Assembly (NCBI GenBank): GCA_965213905.1
Contig: OZ243922.1
Location: 1,116,001 to 1,180,000 of the forward strand
DNA: 64,000 nucleotides
Direction of reading: 5' to 3'
Source: SIRX01 sp965213905
Lineage (GTDB): Bacteria; Actinomycetota; Rubrobacteria; Rubrobacterales; Rubrobacteraceae
The notes under the pieces were generated by a model. It made no database searches, was not told the DNA's origin, and saw only the letters and a list, made by a program, of their open reading frames with translations. A program made the position numbers and the translations under genes. This document shows positions 24,695-33,310 of this stretch, one piece after another; position 1 is the stretch's first letter, and each line of letters begins with the position of its first letter.

Positions 24695-24880
24695 GTGAAC
24701 ATAAAACAAGCTAACGGGCTCGGCCGGACACACGTAGCCAAGCCTGGAATGAAGCTGACGTACTGCAACCGGGAGATAAACGAGGACGACTGGGTAACCA
24801 CTTCCAAAGAAGCGAACTGTACCGGCTGTGCCCGGGCCGGCGCCCCGATGCCAGAGCAACCCGAAAGTTCGGAACGATAG
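24695..24880 (+). CDS. Small cysteine-containing protein, 61 residues
   Basis: GTG start with AAAGGAG about ten bases upstream. The sequence MNIKQANGLGRTHVAKPGMK continues with YCNREINEDDWV and NCTGCARAGAP: three cysteines with a CxxC, suggesting a small metal-binding or redox peptide. No family recognised. It is a stand-alone gene between the cyclase terminator and the aldo/keto reductase. Confidence 0.5.
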   Translation: MNIKQANGLGRTHVAKPGMKLTYCNREINEDDWVTTSKEANCTGCARAGAPMPEQPESSER

Positions 24881-24933
24881 CTTCTCCCATGCTACGCTAG
24901 TCCGCACTTCGTCAACCAGGGTAGGAGGATCTC

Positions 24934-25983
24934 ATGCAATACCGGCGTCTCGGAGACTCGGGTCTCTACGTTTCGGCAATGACTTTGGGCACCATGACGT
25001 TCGGCGGCAAGGGGGACTTCAGCGCCGTCGGTTCGACCGACGTTGACCTCGCCACCCGTCAAGTAGACCTGTGCCTCGACGCCGGGGTCAACCTCTTCGA
25101 CAGCGCGAACATCTACTCCTCCGGCGAGTCCGAAAAGATACTGGGACAGGCCATCTCCGGGCGCCGGGACGAGGTGCTGCTCGCGACCAAAGCCCGCTTC
25201 CCCATGGGTGAGGGGCCGAACGAAGCCGGCCTCTCGCGCCGGCACCTGATCCGGGAGTGCGAAGCTAGCCTCAAACGCCTCGGCACCGACTACATAGACC
25301 TCTACCAGGTACACCAGTGGGACGGACAAACGCCGCTGGAAGAAACCCTCGAAGCTCTCGACACCCTCGTAAAAGAGGGCAAGGTGCGCTACGTTGGCTG
25401 CTCCAACCACTCCGGCTGGCACTTGATGAAAGCCCTCGGCATCTCCGAGAAGAAAGGCTACGAGCGGTACGTGAGCCAGCAGATCTACTACTCCCTGGAA
25501 GCCCGCGACGCCGAGTACGAGCTAGTCCCCATAGCCCTCGACCAGGACTGCTCCATCCTCGTGTGGAGTCCGCTGGCCGGCGGCCTACTCTCGGGCAAAT
25601 ACCGCCGCGGACAACAGGCCGAAGAAGGCCGCCACCTCGGGGACTGGGACGAGCCGCCGGTGCGGGATGAAGAGAAGCTCTACGACACCATAGAAGTGCT
25701 CGTGGAGGTAGCCGAAAGCCACGGCGTTTCGGCCGCCCAGGTATCGCTCGCCTGGCTCATGGGCCGTCCCGGCGTCGCCTCGGTGATCGTCGGGGCGCGC
25801 ACCGAAGAGCAGCTCCAAGACAACCTGGGCGCCGCAGAGTTACAGCTTACGGATGAAGAGCGGGCCCGTCTGGACGAGGTGAGCTTGCCACCGCTGCTCT
25901 ACCCTTACTGGCACCAGGCCAAGACGGCTTCGGACCGCCTCGGCACCGCTGATCTCTCGTTATTGAGGCCGCATCTGGGCTAG
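24934..25983 (+). CDS. Aldo/keto reductase
   Basis: 349 residues of the AKR superfamily TIM barrel. The catalytic tetrad is visible: D56 in LFDSANIYSSG, Y61, K86 in LLATKARFP and H127 in YQVHQWDG. The NADPH-site IVGARTEEQL is near the C-terminus. It reduces aldehydes or ketones with NADPH; closest in look to the YajO/AKR11-type group. TAGGAGGATC gives a strong ribosome site before ATG. It ends overlapping a convergent gene by four bases. Confidence 0.93.
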   Translation: MQYRRLGDSGLYVSAMTLGTMTFGGKGDFSAVGSTDVDLATRQVDLCLDAGVNLFDSANIYSSGESEKILGQAISGRRDEVLLATKARFPMGEGPNEAGLSRRHLIRECEASLKRLGTDYIDLYQVHQWDGQTPLEETLEALDTLVKEGKVRYVGCSNHSGWHLMKALGISEKKGYERYVSQQIYYSLEARDAEYELVPIALDQDCSILVWSPLAGGLLSGKYRRGQQAEEGRHLGDWDEPPVRDEEKLYDTIEVLVEVAESHGVSAAQVSLAWLMGRPGVASVIVGARTEEQLQDNLGAAELQLTDEERARLDEVSLPPLLYPYWHQAKTASDRLGTADLSLLRPHLG

Positions 25984-26270
25984 TAGGTCTCTCCCGGCTC
26001 GGCTTCGGGTTCGTCTTCTTTGGGTTCATCTTCTTCGGGGTCTTCGTCTTCCTCCAGCACCGCCGAGGAAGTTACTTTGAAGACCATGATCTTGCCGCGC
26101 TCCGGATAGTCCACGATCTCCACGTCCCCGGTTACCGCGAGTTGGTCTCCCACCAGGTCCTCGACGTCCTCGACCGCCGACAGGTCGGCCTCTATCTCCA
26201 GCAAGTAGCCGGTATGCTCGCCTTCGGGTTCGTTATCGGCCCTCCGGAGCCACCCTTCGAAATAAGCCAC
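25980..26270 (-). CDS. Hypothetical acidic protein, possible OB-fold
   Basis: 96 residues from a GTG with GGAGGAGAT upstream. The first 65 residues alternate strands (HTGYLLEIEADLS, DLVGDQLAVTGDVEIVDYPERG, KIMVFKVTSS), resembling a small OB-type barrel; the last 25 are almost entirely Asp, Glu and Pro. No family recognised. The acidic tail could mediate protein contacts or mimic nucleic acid, but this is speculation. Confidence 0.6.
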   Translation of the reverse strand: MAYFEGWLRRADNEPEGEHTGYLLEIEADLSAVEDVEDLVGDQLAVTGDVEIVDYPERGKIMVFKVTSSAVLEEDEDPEEDEPKEDEPEAEPGETY

Positions 26271-26355
26271 CTGGATCTCCTCCCAGCGTCGGTTACGGAT
26301 ATTCGCAAGCGTCTATAGTACCGGAAGCGGCTCCTCCGGGTTTTCCGGCCGGTCG

Positions 26356-27213
26356 CTAAGGCCCTGCCGGGCTCCCGCACCTCAACGTAAGCCCGGTTAC
26401 CTCCGGGCGGCACAGAAACCGGATGCGGGCGTCCACAAAACCCAGCCCCCGGTTCGTGTACTGCAGCATGTCCCCTACCTCGTACAGCCCGCCCGTGTAC
26501 CGTTGCGCGTGCGGCGGCAGAATTAACGGCCCCAGAAAGGGCAGCCGCACCTGGCCGCCGTGCGAGTGGCCCGAGAGTTGCAGCCCGAAGCGTCCGGTAG
26601 CGGCGGACACGTCCGCGAAATCCGGCTCGTGGGCCAGCAAAATCGCCGCCCCGGCTTCCGGCAACTCCTCCAGCACGAGGTCCAGGCGGCTCCGGCCTTC
26701 CATAACGTCGTCTATCCCGGCTACGTGTAGCGCGGCGCCGCCGCGTTCGATGGTGTGGACTTCGTTGCGGAGCTCCGGTATCCCGGCTTCCCGCAGGCAG
26801 CGGCGAACCGTCTCCACGTCGGTCAGGTAGTCGTGGTTTCCCATCACCGCCAGCACGCCGTCGCGGGCTTTCAACCTGCCCAAGGCCCCGGTCAAACGGC
26901 CCGGGACACCCGGGTCCACGGAGTAGCTCAAAAAGTCGCCGGTGATGACCACGAGGTCCGCCCGCTGGTCGTTTACCAGGTCCACGATCCGGTTCAGGCG
27001 CCGGGGCCTGGTCCAGTCTTCGAGGTGGATGTCCCCGATCTGGACGATCCGGTAGCCGTCGAACTCTTTTTCCAGCCGGGGCAGGACGGGCGCCACGGAC
27101 GTCACCTCTAACCGGCGCGGCTCTACCTCGCGGGCGTAGACGAGCCCGGCGGCGGCCACGAGCGCCCCGCCGAACGCCGCTTTAGCCAACCTTCGTGGGG
27201 CGTTACCGGGCAT
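26356..27213 (-). CDS. Membrane-anchored metallophosphoesterase (YkuE/YaeI-like)
   Basis: 285 residues. An N-terminal hydrophobic stretch (FGGALVAAAGLVYA) anchors or exports it. The calcineurin-like phosphoesterase motifs follow in order: QIGDIHLEDW, VVITGDFLS, VMGNHDYLT, LAHEPDF and SGHSHGGQVRLP, giving a dinuclear metal site. The family includes enzymes acting on lipid pyrophosphates and lipid A precursors at the outer face of the membrane. Substrate not determined. Confidence 0.92.
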   Translation of the reverse strand: MPGNAPRRLAKAAFGGALVAAAGLVYAREVEPRRLEVTSVAPVLPRLEKEFDGYRIVQIGDIHLEDWTRPRRLNRIVDLVNDQRADLVVITGDFLSYSVDPGVPGRLTGALGRLKARDGVLAVMGNHDYLTDVETVRRCLREAGIPELRNEVHTIERGGAALHVAGIDDVMEGRSRLDLVLEELPEAGAAILLAHEPDFADVSAATGRFGLQLSGHSHGGQVRLPFLGPLILPPHAQRYTGGLYEVGDMLQYTNRGLGFVDARIRFLCRPEVTGLTLRCGSPAGP

Positions 27214-27552
27214 CGGACCATCCTACCAGAGCACCCCCCGGCAAAGCCCCGTTCCCCCGTTCTTGCAACTCGGCATCTACCGGGTTTGCGGGGTAGTGAG
27301 ATCCACTGGAACTTTTGCAAGAAACCACAGGAGGCTGTTCCTGGCTCCCAGCGGACGTACGTTAGAACTCGCCCGGCGAAACGTCGAGCTTGACGGCAGG
27401 CCGTTGCAATAAGGACGGCCAGAAGTACTTCGAGTTCGGGAAAACACCGCGGCAGATGCGCCTCCCGACGGGGCACAGCCCGGTCGGTCGAAGGCGACGT
27501 CGGGGTCTACCAACGCTGGCAGCAACTCAACTCTAGCAACGACCCGTAGCCA
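27214..27552. other. Intergenic region between phosphoesterase and GH31 genes
   Basis: 339 bp. A plus-strand frame 27264-27410 reads LGIYRVCGVVRSTGTFARN and LELARRNVELDGRPLQ but has no family or ribosome site; it may be a gene remnant. Nothing else stands out. Confidence 0.35.
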
Positions 27553-29826
27553 CTATCCCCGTCCGGTGGGCTCCAGCCGGTCCACGGCTTCGTGAAACTT
27601 CTCTCCGGCCTCGGAACCTTTTTTGTAAAAGACGGCGGGCTCCCCGATAGGGGCTTTTACTATGGTATGCACGCCCTCTTCCGAGCCATATACCTCCCCG
27701 GACCACGGGTGAACCCAGCGGCCCGCGGGCAGGTACACCTCGACCCACTCGGTTCCTTTATCCAGTACGGGCGCCACCATGAACTCGGGGCCGACCATGA
27801 ACTGTTCTTCCAGGTCGTAGACTTCCGGGTCGTCCGGGTAGTGGATAAAAGGGTGCCGGACGACGGGTAGCCCGGTCTCGGCAGCTTCGCGCACCAACTC
27901 CCTGCGATAAGGTTCCCAGGCGGCGTAGACCTTGGCGAGGCGGGAGAAATGCCGGAGGCTTTCTTCGTCGGAGTAGATCTGATGGTTCACCACCGGCAGG
28001 TTGCCCTCGTGGGTGCGGAAGACCGGCGTGAAAGCGGCCATTTCGGCCCAGCGTTGCAGCAACTCTTTGGAGCGGCGGTACCGGAGCGGAAAGCTGTCTA
28101 CGCCCGTGTAACCACCGATGTCGGAGTGGGTGAGGCTGTAGCCGGAGAGCCCGCTGGTTAGCATCCCGGTTACGGCGGTCTTTATGCCGTCGTGGCCGTC
28201 CCAGGTTACCATCTGGTCCCCGAGCCAGAAGAGGGTACTGTGGCGGGGGCTCCGCGTAAAGCCGGAGCGGTTGAAGAAAACGAGGTCGTCTCCGCGGCCC
28301 AACTCGCTTATCGCCTCGCGGTTCACCGCGGCCCATTCTTCGGCGTAGCGGTTGTGGTAACGCCGCGGGTCCGCGCCGGAGTACAGAACGGCGTCGTAGG
28401 GTAGTCCCTCCCCGAAGTCCGCCATCCAGCCGGAGGCGCCGTTTCCGGCGACGTTTTGTTTTATTACGTCTTTGATCCAGGCCCGCGCCTCGGGGTTCGT
28501 CAGGTCCACGTGGGCGGCGGAGAAGTCCGTGATCCGGCCCATGTACGGCTCCCCGGCCCGATCCTCGACTAGATACCCGTTGCGCTCCGCCTCCCGGAAC
28601 AGGTCGCGGCGGACGTTTTCTTTCTCCGACGGGTCTGCCAGCAGCGGGCTTACGTACGTCATGACCCGCGCCCCGTCTTTTTCCAGGTCCGCGACGAGCC
28701 CTTTCCACCCGGGGTAGTGCTCCCGGTCCAGCTCCCAGTTCCACCACAGTTGGCTCCCGAAGCCGGTCTGCCGCCGGCCGACCCAGTCCTGTAGCCAGAA
28801 CGCGGCGACGGGCGCGTCGAGTTCTTCCAGCCGCCGGTGCAGTCCCCGCACCTTTTTCGTGCCGCCCTGCATCCCGACTACGGCGCCGGAGGTGAGCCAA
28901 TCCGGCGGCTGGCGCATCCGGCCGGAGTATTCGGTGTACTGCTTTATAAGCTCCGTTGGCGAATTGCCGGAGAGGATCTGGCCCCCCATCCGCCTAGAGA
29001 AGACCTCCACCCGCACCCGGTTCGCCCCCCGCAGGTCGAAGGCCGAGTATTCGTAGTTCTCCAGAAACAACGACCGCGACCGGCTGGTTACGTAGTGGGG
29101 CACGCCGGCGTAGCTGGTGTACCATTCGCCACCGGCCCCGGCCCGCAGGTTCGCGGCGAGCGTGATGGGCTGGGCGCCCCGTCCTATCCCCTGCTCCCCT
29201 ATAAAAACCGGGACTTTTTTGCCTTTCATGTCCAGGTGCGTGTACTGCGTCCCGAAGCCGAAAAAGTGTTCCCCGGGCCTGGAAGAGTAGGATAGGTAGG
29301 TCCGGTTGTAGGGTTTCTCGACCTCCGCGACGAACCGCAGCCGGTTTTCGGAGGCCGGCGAGAAGGCGAGCGTGTACGCGGCGTCCTCTCCCCCGCCCGC
29401 GAGCTTCCCGGAGAGGATCACGGCGTCTCCATTTTCCTCGACGTTCTCGACCGTCTGGTCCGGTAGACGCCCTTCTACCTCGTCTTCGACGTGAAAGTGC
29501 GCCCGCGAGCTTCTGACCGACTCCCGGCCCTTCGCGGCCGACACGAAGCTCTCACCGGGGATGCTCCGCCACAGGGATCTTCCCGGCCGACCGGCATGCG
29601 CGACGCCTAGAACCGGCCCGTCGGGCCCTTTCTCCAAGGAAACGATGAACTCCCCGGCCCGGTACGCCCCCACCGCACCCCGCGGTACCGGGGCCAGCTC
29701 CCCCGCAACCGGGCCGCCGGACCCGGCCCGGTTCCCGTAACCGTACAACAACACCGCGCAGAGGAGGATCGCAAACCCCGCCAATACCAGCCGCTTCCCA
29801 GAAAAAGTGCCCACCACCGCAAGCAT
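27553..29826 (-). CDS. GH31 alpha-glycosidase, sulfoquinovosidase (YihQ)-like, exported
   Basis: 757 residues with an N-terminal membrane/signal segment (LVLAGFAILLCAVLLYGYG). The catalytic half follows Escherichia coli YihQ closely by memory: DWVGRRQTGFGSQLWWNWEL, GWMADFGEGLPYD (nucleophile Asp about 467), WLGDQMVTWD (acid/base Asp), HSDIGGYT, RSKELLQRW, FTPVFRTHEGN and APIGEPAVFYKKGS. YihQ releases sulfoquinovose from plant sulfolipid-derived glycosides; the Arg of VGRR is in the segment that recognises the sulfonate. E. coli YihQ is cytoplasmic and this one is exported, so the substrate could be extracellular. No other sulfoquinovose genes are adjacent. Confidence 0.85.
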   Translation of the reverse strand: MLAVVGTFSGKRLVLAGFAILLCAVLLYGYGNRAGSGGPVAGELAPVPRGAVGAYRAGEFIVSLEKGPDGPVLGVAHAGRPGRSLWRSIPGESFVSAAKGRESVRSSRAHFHVEDEVEGRLPDQTVENVEENGDAVILSGKLAGGGEDAAYTLAFSPASENRLRFVAEVEKPYNRTYLSYSSRPGEHFFGFGTQYTHLDMKGKKVPVFIGEQGIGRGAQPITLAANLRAGAGGEWYTSYAGVPHYVTSRSRSLFLENYEYSAFDLRGANRVRVEVFSRRMGGQILSGNSPTELIKQYTEYSGRMRQPPDWLTSGAVVGMQGGTKKVRGLHRRLEELDAPVAAFWLQDWVGRRQTGFGSQLWWNWELDREHYPGWKGLVADLEKDGARVMTYVSPLLADPSEKENVRRDLFREAERNGYLVEDRAGEPYMGRITDFSAAHVDLTNPEARAWIKDVIKQNVAGNGASGWMADFGEGLPYDAVLYSGADPRRYHNRYAEEWAAVNREAISELGRGDDLVFFNRSGFTRSPRHSTLFWLGDQMVTWDGHDGIKTAVTGMLTSGLSGYSLTHSDIGGYTGVDSFPLRYRRSKELLQRWAEMAAFTPVFRTHEGNLPVVNHQIYSDEESLRHFSRLAKVYAAWEPYRRELVREAAETGLPVVRHPFIHYPDDPEVYDLEEQFMVGPEFMVAPVLDKGTEWVEVYLPAGRWVHPWSGEVYGSEEGVHTIVKAPIGEPAVFYKKGSEAGEKFHEAVDRLEPTGRG

Positions 29827-30303
29827 AACCTACACAGCCCACCCGGCGACAGCCCACCCGGCGCACCGGAACCACCCTTTCCACGAATTTCGTGAAAACG
29901 CGACAAGTATCGTGCATTGGGCTTGACAGAACAAGTACTATGTGATACTTGTTCTGTGATGAGGGACTTTACTGCAGTGTGCAACAAATGGTAGCTATTG
30001 TGCCAGGCTCGCCCCGGGCTTTCCGGAACGAGCATAGTTGGTTGCGTGGCAGGTCTCTTTTTTCCCGGGATAGCTGGATAAAAAGTCCTTGCGGGGTATC
30101 CGGGTATTGTCGTCCGCAGTCGCGCCTATCCGACGGCACGCTGCGGGATTTCATTCTTACGCTCGTCCGCCGCTTGCGGTGGTGGTCTTTCGGGGCCTTC
30201 GGGAGCCGGGGTCGCCAGGAAGGCGCCCAGTATCAGGCGGGTCGTCGCGCGCCGCCGTCTTTCTGTCAGTAGCTAGCAAAACTTCTGACATAGGAGGACA
30301 ACC
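29827..30303. other. Divergent regulatory region between GH31 and sulfatase-like genes
   Basis: 477 bp. It holds the 30-bp palindrome at 29927-29956 overlapping a TTGACA, then about 340 bp of apparent leader with no convincing gene; a frame from 29949 to 30272 lacks family and codon quality. AGGAGG at 30293 is the ribosome site of the next gene. Confidence 0.5.
29927..29956. promoter_or_regulatory. Perfect 30-bp palindrome, probable repressor operator overlapping a promoter
   Basis: CAGAACAAGTA (29927-29937) and TACTTGTTCTG (29946-29956) are perfect inverted repeats of 11 bp with an 8-bp spacer. TTGACA at 29923-29928 overlaps the left arm, and another ACAAGTA half lies at 29903-29909. This is typical of a TetR- or MarR-type operator. 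The rightward sulfatase-choline unit and the leftward GH31 gene are both possible targets. No regulator gene is adjacent. Confidence 0.7.
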
Positions 30304-31785
30304 ATGGACGCACGTCCGAATGTAGTAGTCATCGTCTCGGACACCTTCCGGAGCGACCATCTGGGCGCTTACGGGAACCCGTACATACAGACCCCCAACC
30401 TCGACGCCTTCGCGCGATCTTCGGTGGTCTTCGAACAGCATAAGGTCTCATCCTTCCCAACCATGCCGGCGCGGGCGGACATCCTTACCGGGACCTTCGC
30501 CTACACCTTTATGGGCTGGGAGCCGCTGCCGGCGAACCTGCCAACCCTGCCGGGGCTTCTCTCCGAAGCCGGGTATCAGACGATGGGCGTGGTGGATACG
30601 CCGTACTTCGTCCGGGGCGGTTTCAACTACGACCGGGGCTTCGACGACTTTATCTGGGTGCGGGGACAGGGGGACGACACCCGGCCCAGCGAACGCTCGG
30701 ATTACCGCCTTACGTGGCGGGAGGAGTCCGACCGGCTCGTGGCGCAGACCGTTACCGAGGCCGAGAAGTGGCTGGAGCGCCACCATAATGACGAGGAGCC
30801 GTTCTTTCTCTACGTGGACACCTGGGACCCGCACGAGCCCTGGGACGCGCCGGAGTACTATACGGAGAAGTACCGCCCCGGGTACGACGGACGCCAGCTC
30901 TACCCGGCGTACGCGAAATACGAGGAAGCCGGGCTCACCGAGGACGACGTGGCGCTCGCGCACGCGACGTACTGCGGCGAGGTAACGATGGTGGACTTCT
31001 GGGTGGGGCGTCTTTTGGCGAAGCTCGACGCGCTAAACCTCACCGACGACACGATAGTCCTCTTTACCGCCGACCACGGTTTCTACTTCGGGGAGCACGG
31101 GTACTTCGGAAAGGCCGAGTGGATCAACGACAACCAGGCGGCGGCCTCCGAGGATTCGGATCTTCCGGATTGGCTGGCCGAGTCCTGGTTGCTCTCGGTC
31201 GCCCCGTCACCGCTTTACAGAGAGCTCACCAACATTCCGCTCATCGCCCGGGTCCCGGGTGAGGAGCCCGGGCGCCGTCAGGCGATGACGACCAACTCGG
31301 ACCTCGCGCCGACGGTCCTGGATCTCCTCGGCATACAAGCCCCTCCGACGACACAAGGATGGTCTTTCAAAGACGTGATCCGGGGCGTGCGGGAGGAGCA
31401 CCGGCCGTTCGTCATCAGCTCTTGGCCGCTCTACTTCGCCGAGGGCGAGTTCACCAGCGCGATAGACGGCAGCACCCGGCGCATCGCAAACTACATGCCC
31501 CTCACCGTCACCACCCGGGAGCGGTCCCTGATCCTGGGCGGCCCCGACCACCAGCCGGAGCTTTACGACCTCACGAACGACCCGGCAGAGCAGGCGGACG
31601 TGTGGCCCGCAAACTCCGTAGAGGGAGCCGGGTTGGGAGAGGCGGCGATCTCCTTCCTGGAGCGGCAGGGTACGCCGGACAGGTACTTGCAGCCCCGGCG
31701 TACGGCCCTCGAAGAGTTCGCGTCCGGCACCCGGGAAGAGCCCGCTCCCCCGGTAACGGAGCAGTCGGGGGTGGGCGGTGAGTAG
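30304..31785 (+). CDS. Sulfatase-fold hydrolase with Thr at the formylglycine position
   Basis: 493 residues of the alkaline phosphatase/sulfatase superfamily: NVVVIVSDTFRSDHLGAYG, TPNLDAFARSSVVF, ILTG, DTWDPHEPW, LFTADHGFYFGEHG and NSDLAPTVLDLLGI. The modification motif C/S-x-P-x-R reads T53-M-P-A-R57, and the second Asp of the usual metal pair DD is Thr (D13-T14). Thr cannot become formylglycine, so this protein is more likely a phosphatase, phosphodiesterase or an unconventional esterase than a normal sulfatase. It overlaps the choline-dehydrogenase-like gene, so a choline ester is a reasonable substrate guess. AGGAGG precedes the ATG. Confidence 0.85.
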   Translation: MDARPNVVVIVSDTFRSDHLGAYGNPYIQTPNLDAFARSSVVFEQHKVSSFPTMPARADILTGTFAYTFMGWEPLPANLPTLPGLLSEAGYQTMGVVDTPYFVRGGFNYDRGFDDFIWVRGQGDDTRPSERSDYRLTWREESDRLVAQTVTEAEKWLERHHNDEEPFFLYVDTWDPHEPWDAPEYYTEKYRPGYDGRQLYPAYAKYEEAGLTEDDVALAHATYCGEVTMVDFWVGRLLAKLDALNLTDDTIVLFTADHGFYFGEHGYFGKAEWINDNQAAASEDSDLPDWLAESWLLSVAPSPLYRELTNIPLIARVPGEEPGRRQAMTTNSDLAPTVLDLLGIQAPPTTQGWSFKDVIRGVREEHRPFVISSWPLYFAEGEFTSAIDGSTRRIANYMPLTVTTRERSLILGGPDHQPELYDLTNDPAEQADVWPANSVEGAGLGEAAISFLERQGTPDRYLQPRRTALEEFASGTREEPAPPVTEQSGVGGE

Positions 31786-33310
31786 AAACAGCTACGACTA
31801 CCTGGTGCTCGGCGGGGGAACGGCGGGTGCCATAGTAGCCGCCCGTCTCGCTGAAAACGGCGACGCCAGCGTATGCCTGGTAGAAGCCGGCCCGTCCGAC
31901 CAGGACCAGCCGAGGGTGCTGGAGCTCCGGCGCTGGATGGACCTCCTCGGCTCGGACCTCGACTACGACTACGAAATATCGCCGCAAGAACGCGGCAACG
32001 GCCGCATCCGCCACAGCCGCGGCCGGGTGCTCGGCGGGTGTAGCTCCCACAACTCGGCCATATCCTTCCGCACGCCGGACGTAGACCTGCGGGAGTGGGA
32101 GGGCCTCGGGGCGGCGGGATGGGGGCCGGAGGGCATCCACCCGTACCTCGACCGGGTTTCTAGCCGGGTTCACCGGGAGACGGTCGAGCCGGAGAACGCC
32201 CTGGGCATCGCCTTCGTCGAAGCCGCCCGGCAAGCCGGGTTCCCGCAGGTTCACTTCAACGAAGAGGAGGTTCGGGAAGGCGTCGGCTGGTTTACGCTCA
32301 ACCAGCGCGACGGAATCCGCCAGTCCAGCTCGGTCGCCTACCTGCACCCGCTCGCCGGGTTACCCCCAAACCTCACCGTGCTGACCGAAACGTCCATACG
32401 CAGGATCCTGCTGGACGACCACGGGGATGCCGTTGGCGCCGAGACCGACCGCGGCAACATCTACGCCGGGCGTGAGGTCATAGTCTGCTGCGGCGCCTTC
32501 GATACGCCCAAGCTATTGCTCCTATCGGGGATAGGACCGGAGGAGCACCTGCGCGAGACAGGTGTAGAACCCCTGGTGGATCTACCCGGCGTCGGAGAGA
32601 ACTTGCTGGATCACCCGGAAGGCATAGTCATGTGGGAGTCGTCGCGGCCGGTTCCCGCGGTCTCGACGCAGTTCTGGGAGGCCGGGCTCTTTGCCCGTAC
32701 GGGTCCGGGCCAGGATCAACCGGACGTAATGTTCCACTTCGGGACCGTGCCTTTTGGCATAAACACGGGGCCGCTCGGTTACCCGACGGCGGATCAAGCA
32801 TTCTGCATAACGCCGAACGTGATGCGTCCGGAGAGCCGGGGCACCGTGAGGCTGCGCTCCGCAGACCCCTCTACACCGCCGTTGATCGACTTCCGCTACT
32901 TTACCGATCCCGGAGGCCACGACGAGCGGGTAATGCTCGAAGGCGTCAAGCTGGCGCGCAAGATAGCCGAACAACCCGCGCTAAAAGCGTGGGTCGGCCG
33001 GGAACTCGCCCCCGGACTGGAGGTACAGGGCGACGAAGAACTCTCCGAGTACGCCCGCCGGACGGCAAACACCGTCTACCATCCCGCCGGCACTTGCCGG
33101 ATGGGGGCGGCGGACGACCCGCTGGCGGTAATAGACCCCGAACTCCGCGTCCGGGGCGTAGGGCGGTTGCGCGTCGCCGACGCCTCCATATTCCCGACCA
33201 TGATCGGGACGAACCCCTGCATGACGTGCATGATGATAGGAGAAAAATGCGCCGCACTAGCGGGCGGAGAGTCGGAGGCGCCGATGCTGCAAGGACACTC
33301 GGCATGGTAA
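31778..33310 (+). CDS. GMC-family FAD oxidoreductase, choline dehydrogenase-like
   Basis: 510 residues from a GTG overlapping the previous stop by eight bases. The FAD motif DYLVLGGGTAGAIVAARL is at the N-terminus and the GMC signatures GRVLGGCSSHNS and CGAFDTPKLLLLSGIGP follow. The active-site region at about 434 is YHPAGTCRMG, and IGTNPCMTCMMIGEK ends the substrate domain. GMC enzymes oxidise alcohols; next to an aldehyde dehydrogenase the natural reading is choline to betaine aldehyde. Other alcohols remain possible because substrate residues vary widely in this family. Confidence 0.88.
   Translation: MSRNSYDYLVLGGGTAGAIVAARLAENGDASVCLVEAGPSDQDQPRVLELRRWMDLLGSDLDYDYEISPQERGNGRIRHSRGRVLGGCSSHNSAISFRTPDVDLREWEGLGAAGWGPEGIHPYLDRVSSRVHRETVEPENALGIAFVEAARQAGFPQVHFNEEEVREGVGWFTLNQRDGIRQSSSVAYLHPLAGLPPNLTVLTETSIRRILLDDHGDAVGAETDRGNIYAGREVIVCCGAFDTPKLLLLSGIGPEEHLRETGVEPLVDLPGVGENLLDHPEGIVMWESSRPVPAVSTQFWEAGLFARTGPGQDQPDVMFHFGTVPFGINTGPLGYPTADQAFCITPNVMRPESRGTVRLRSADPSTPPLIDFRYFTDPGGHDERVMLEGVKLARKIAEQPALKAWVGRELAPGLEVQGDEELSEYARRTANTVYHPAGTCRMGAADDPLAVIDPELRVRGVGRLRVADASIFPTMIGTNPCMTCMMIGEKCAALAGGESEAPMLQGHSAW

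Noticed and set aside
27758..28900. 380-codon minus-strand frame within the GH31 gene
   Set aside because: Alternate frame of the GH31 gene, Arg/Pro/Gly-rich, with no recognisable domain.
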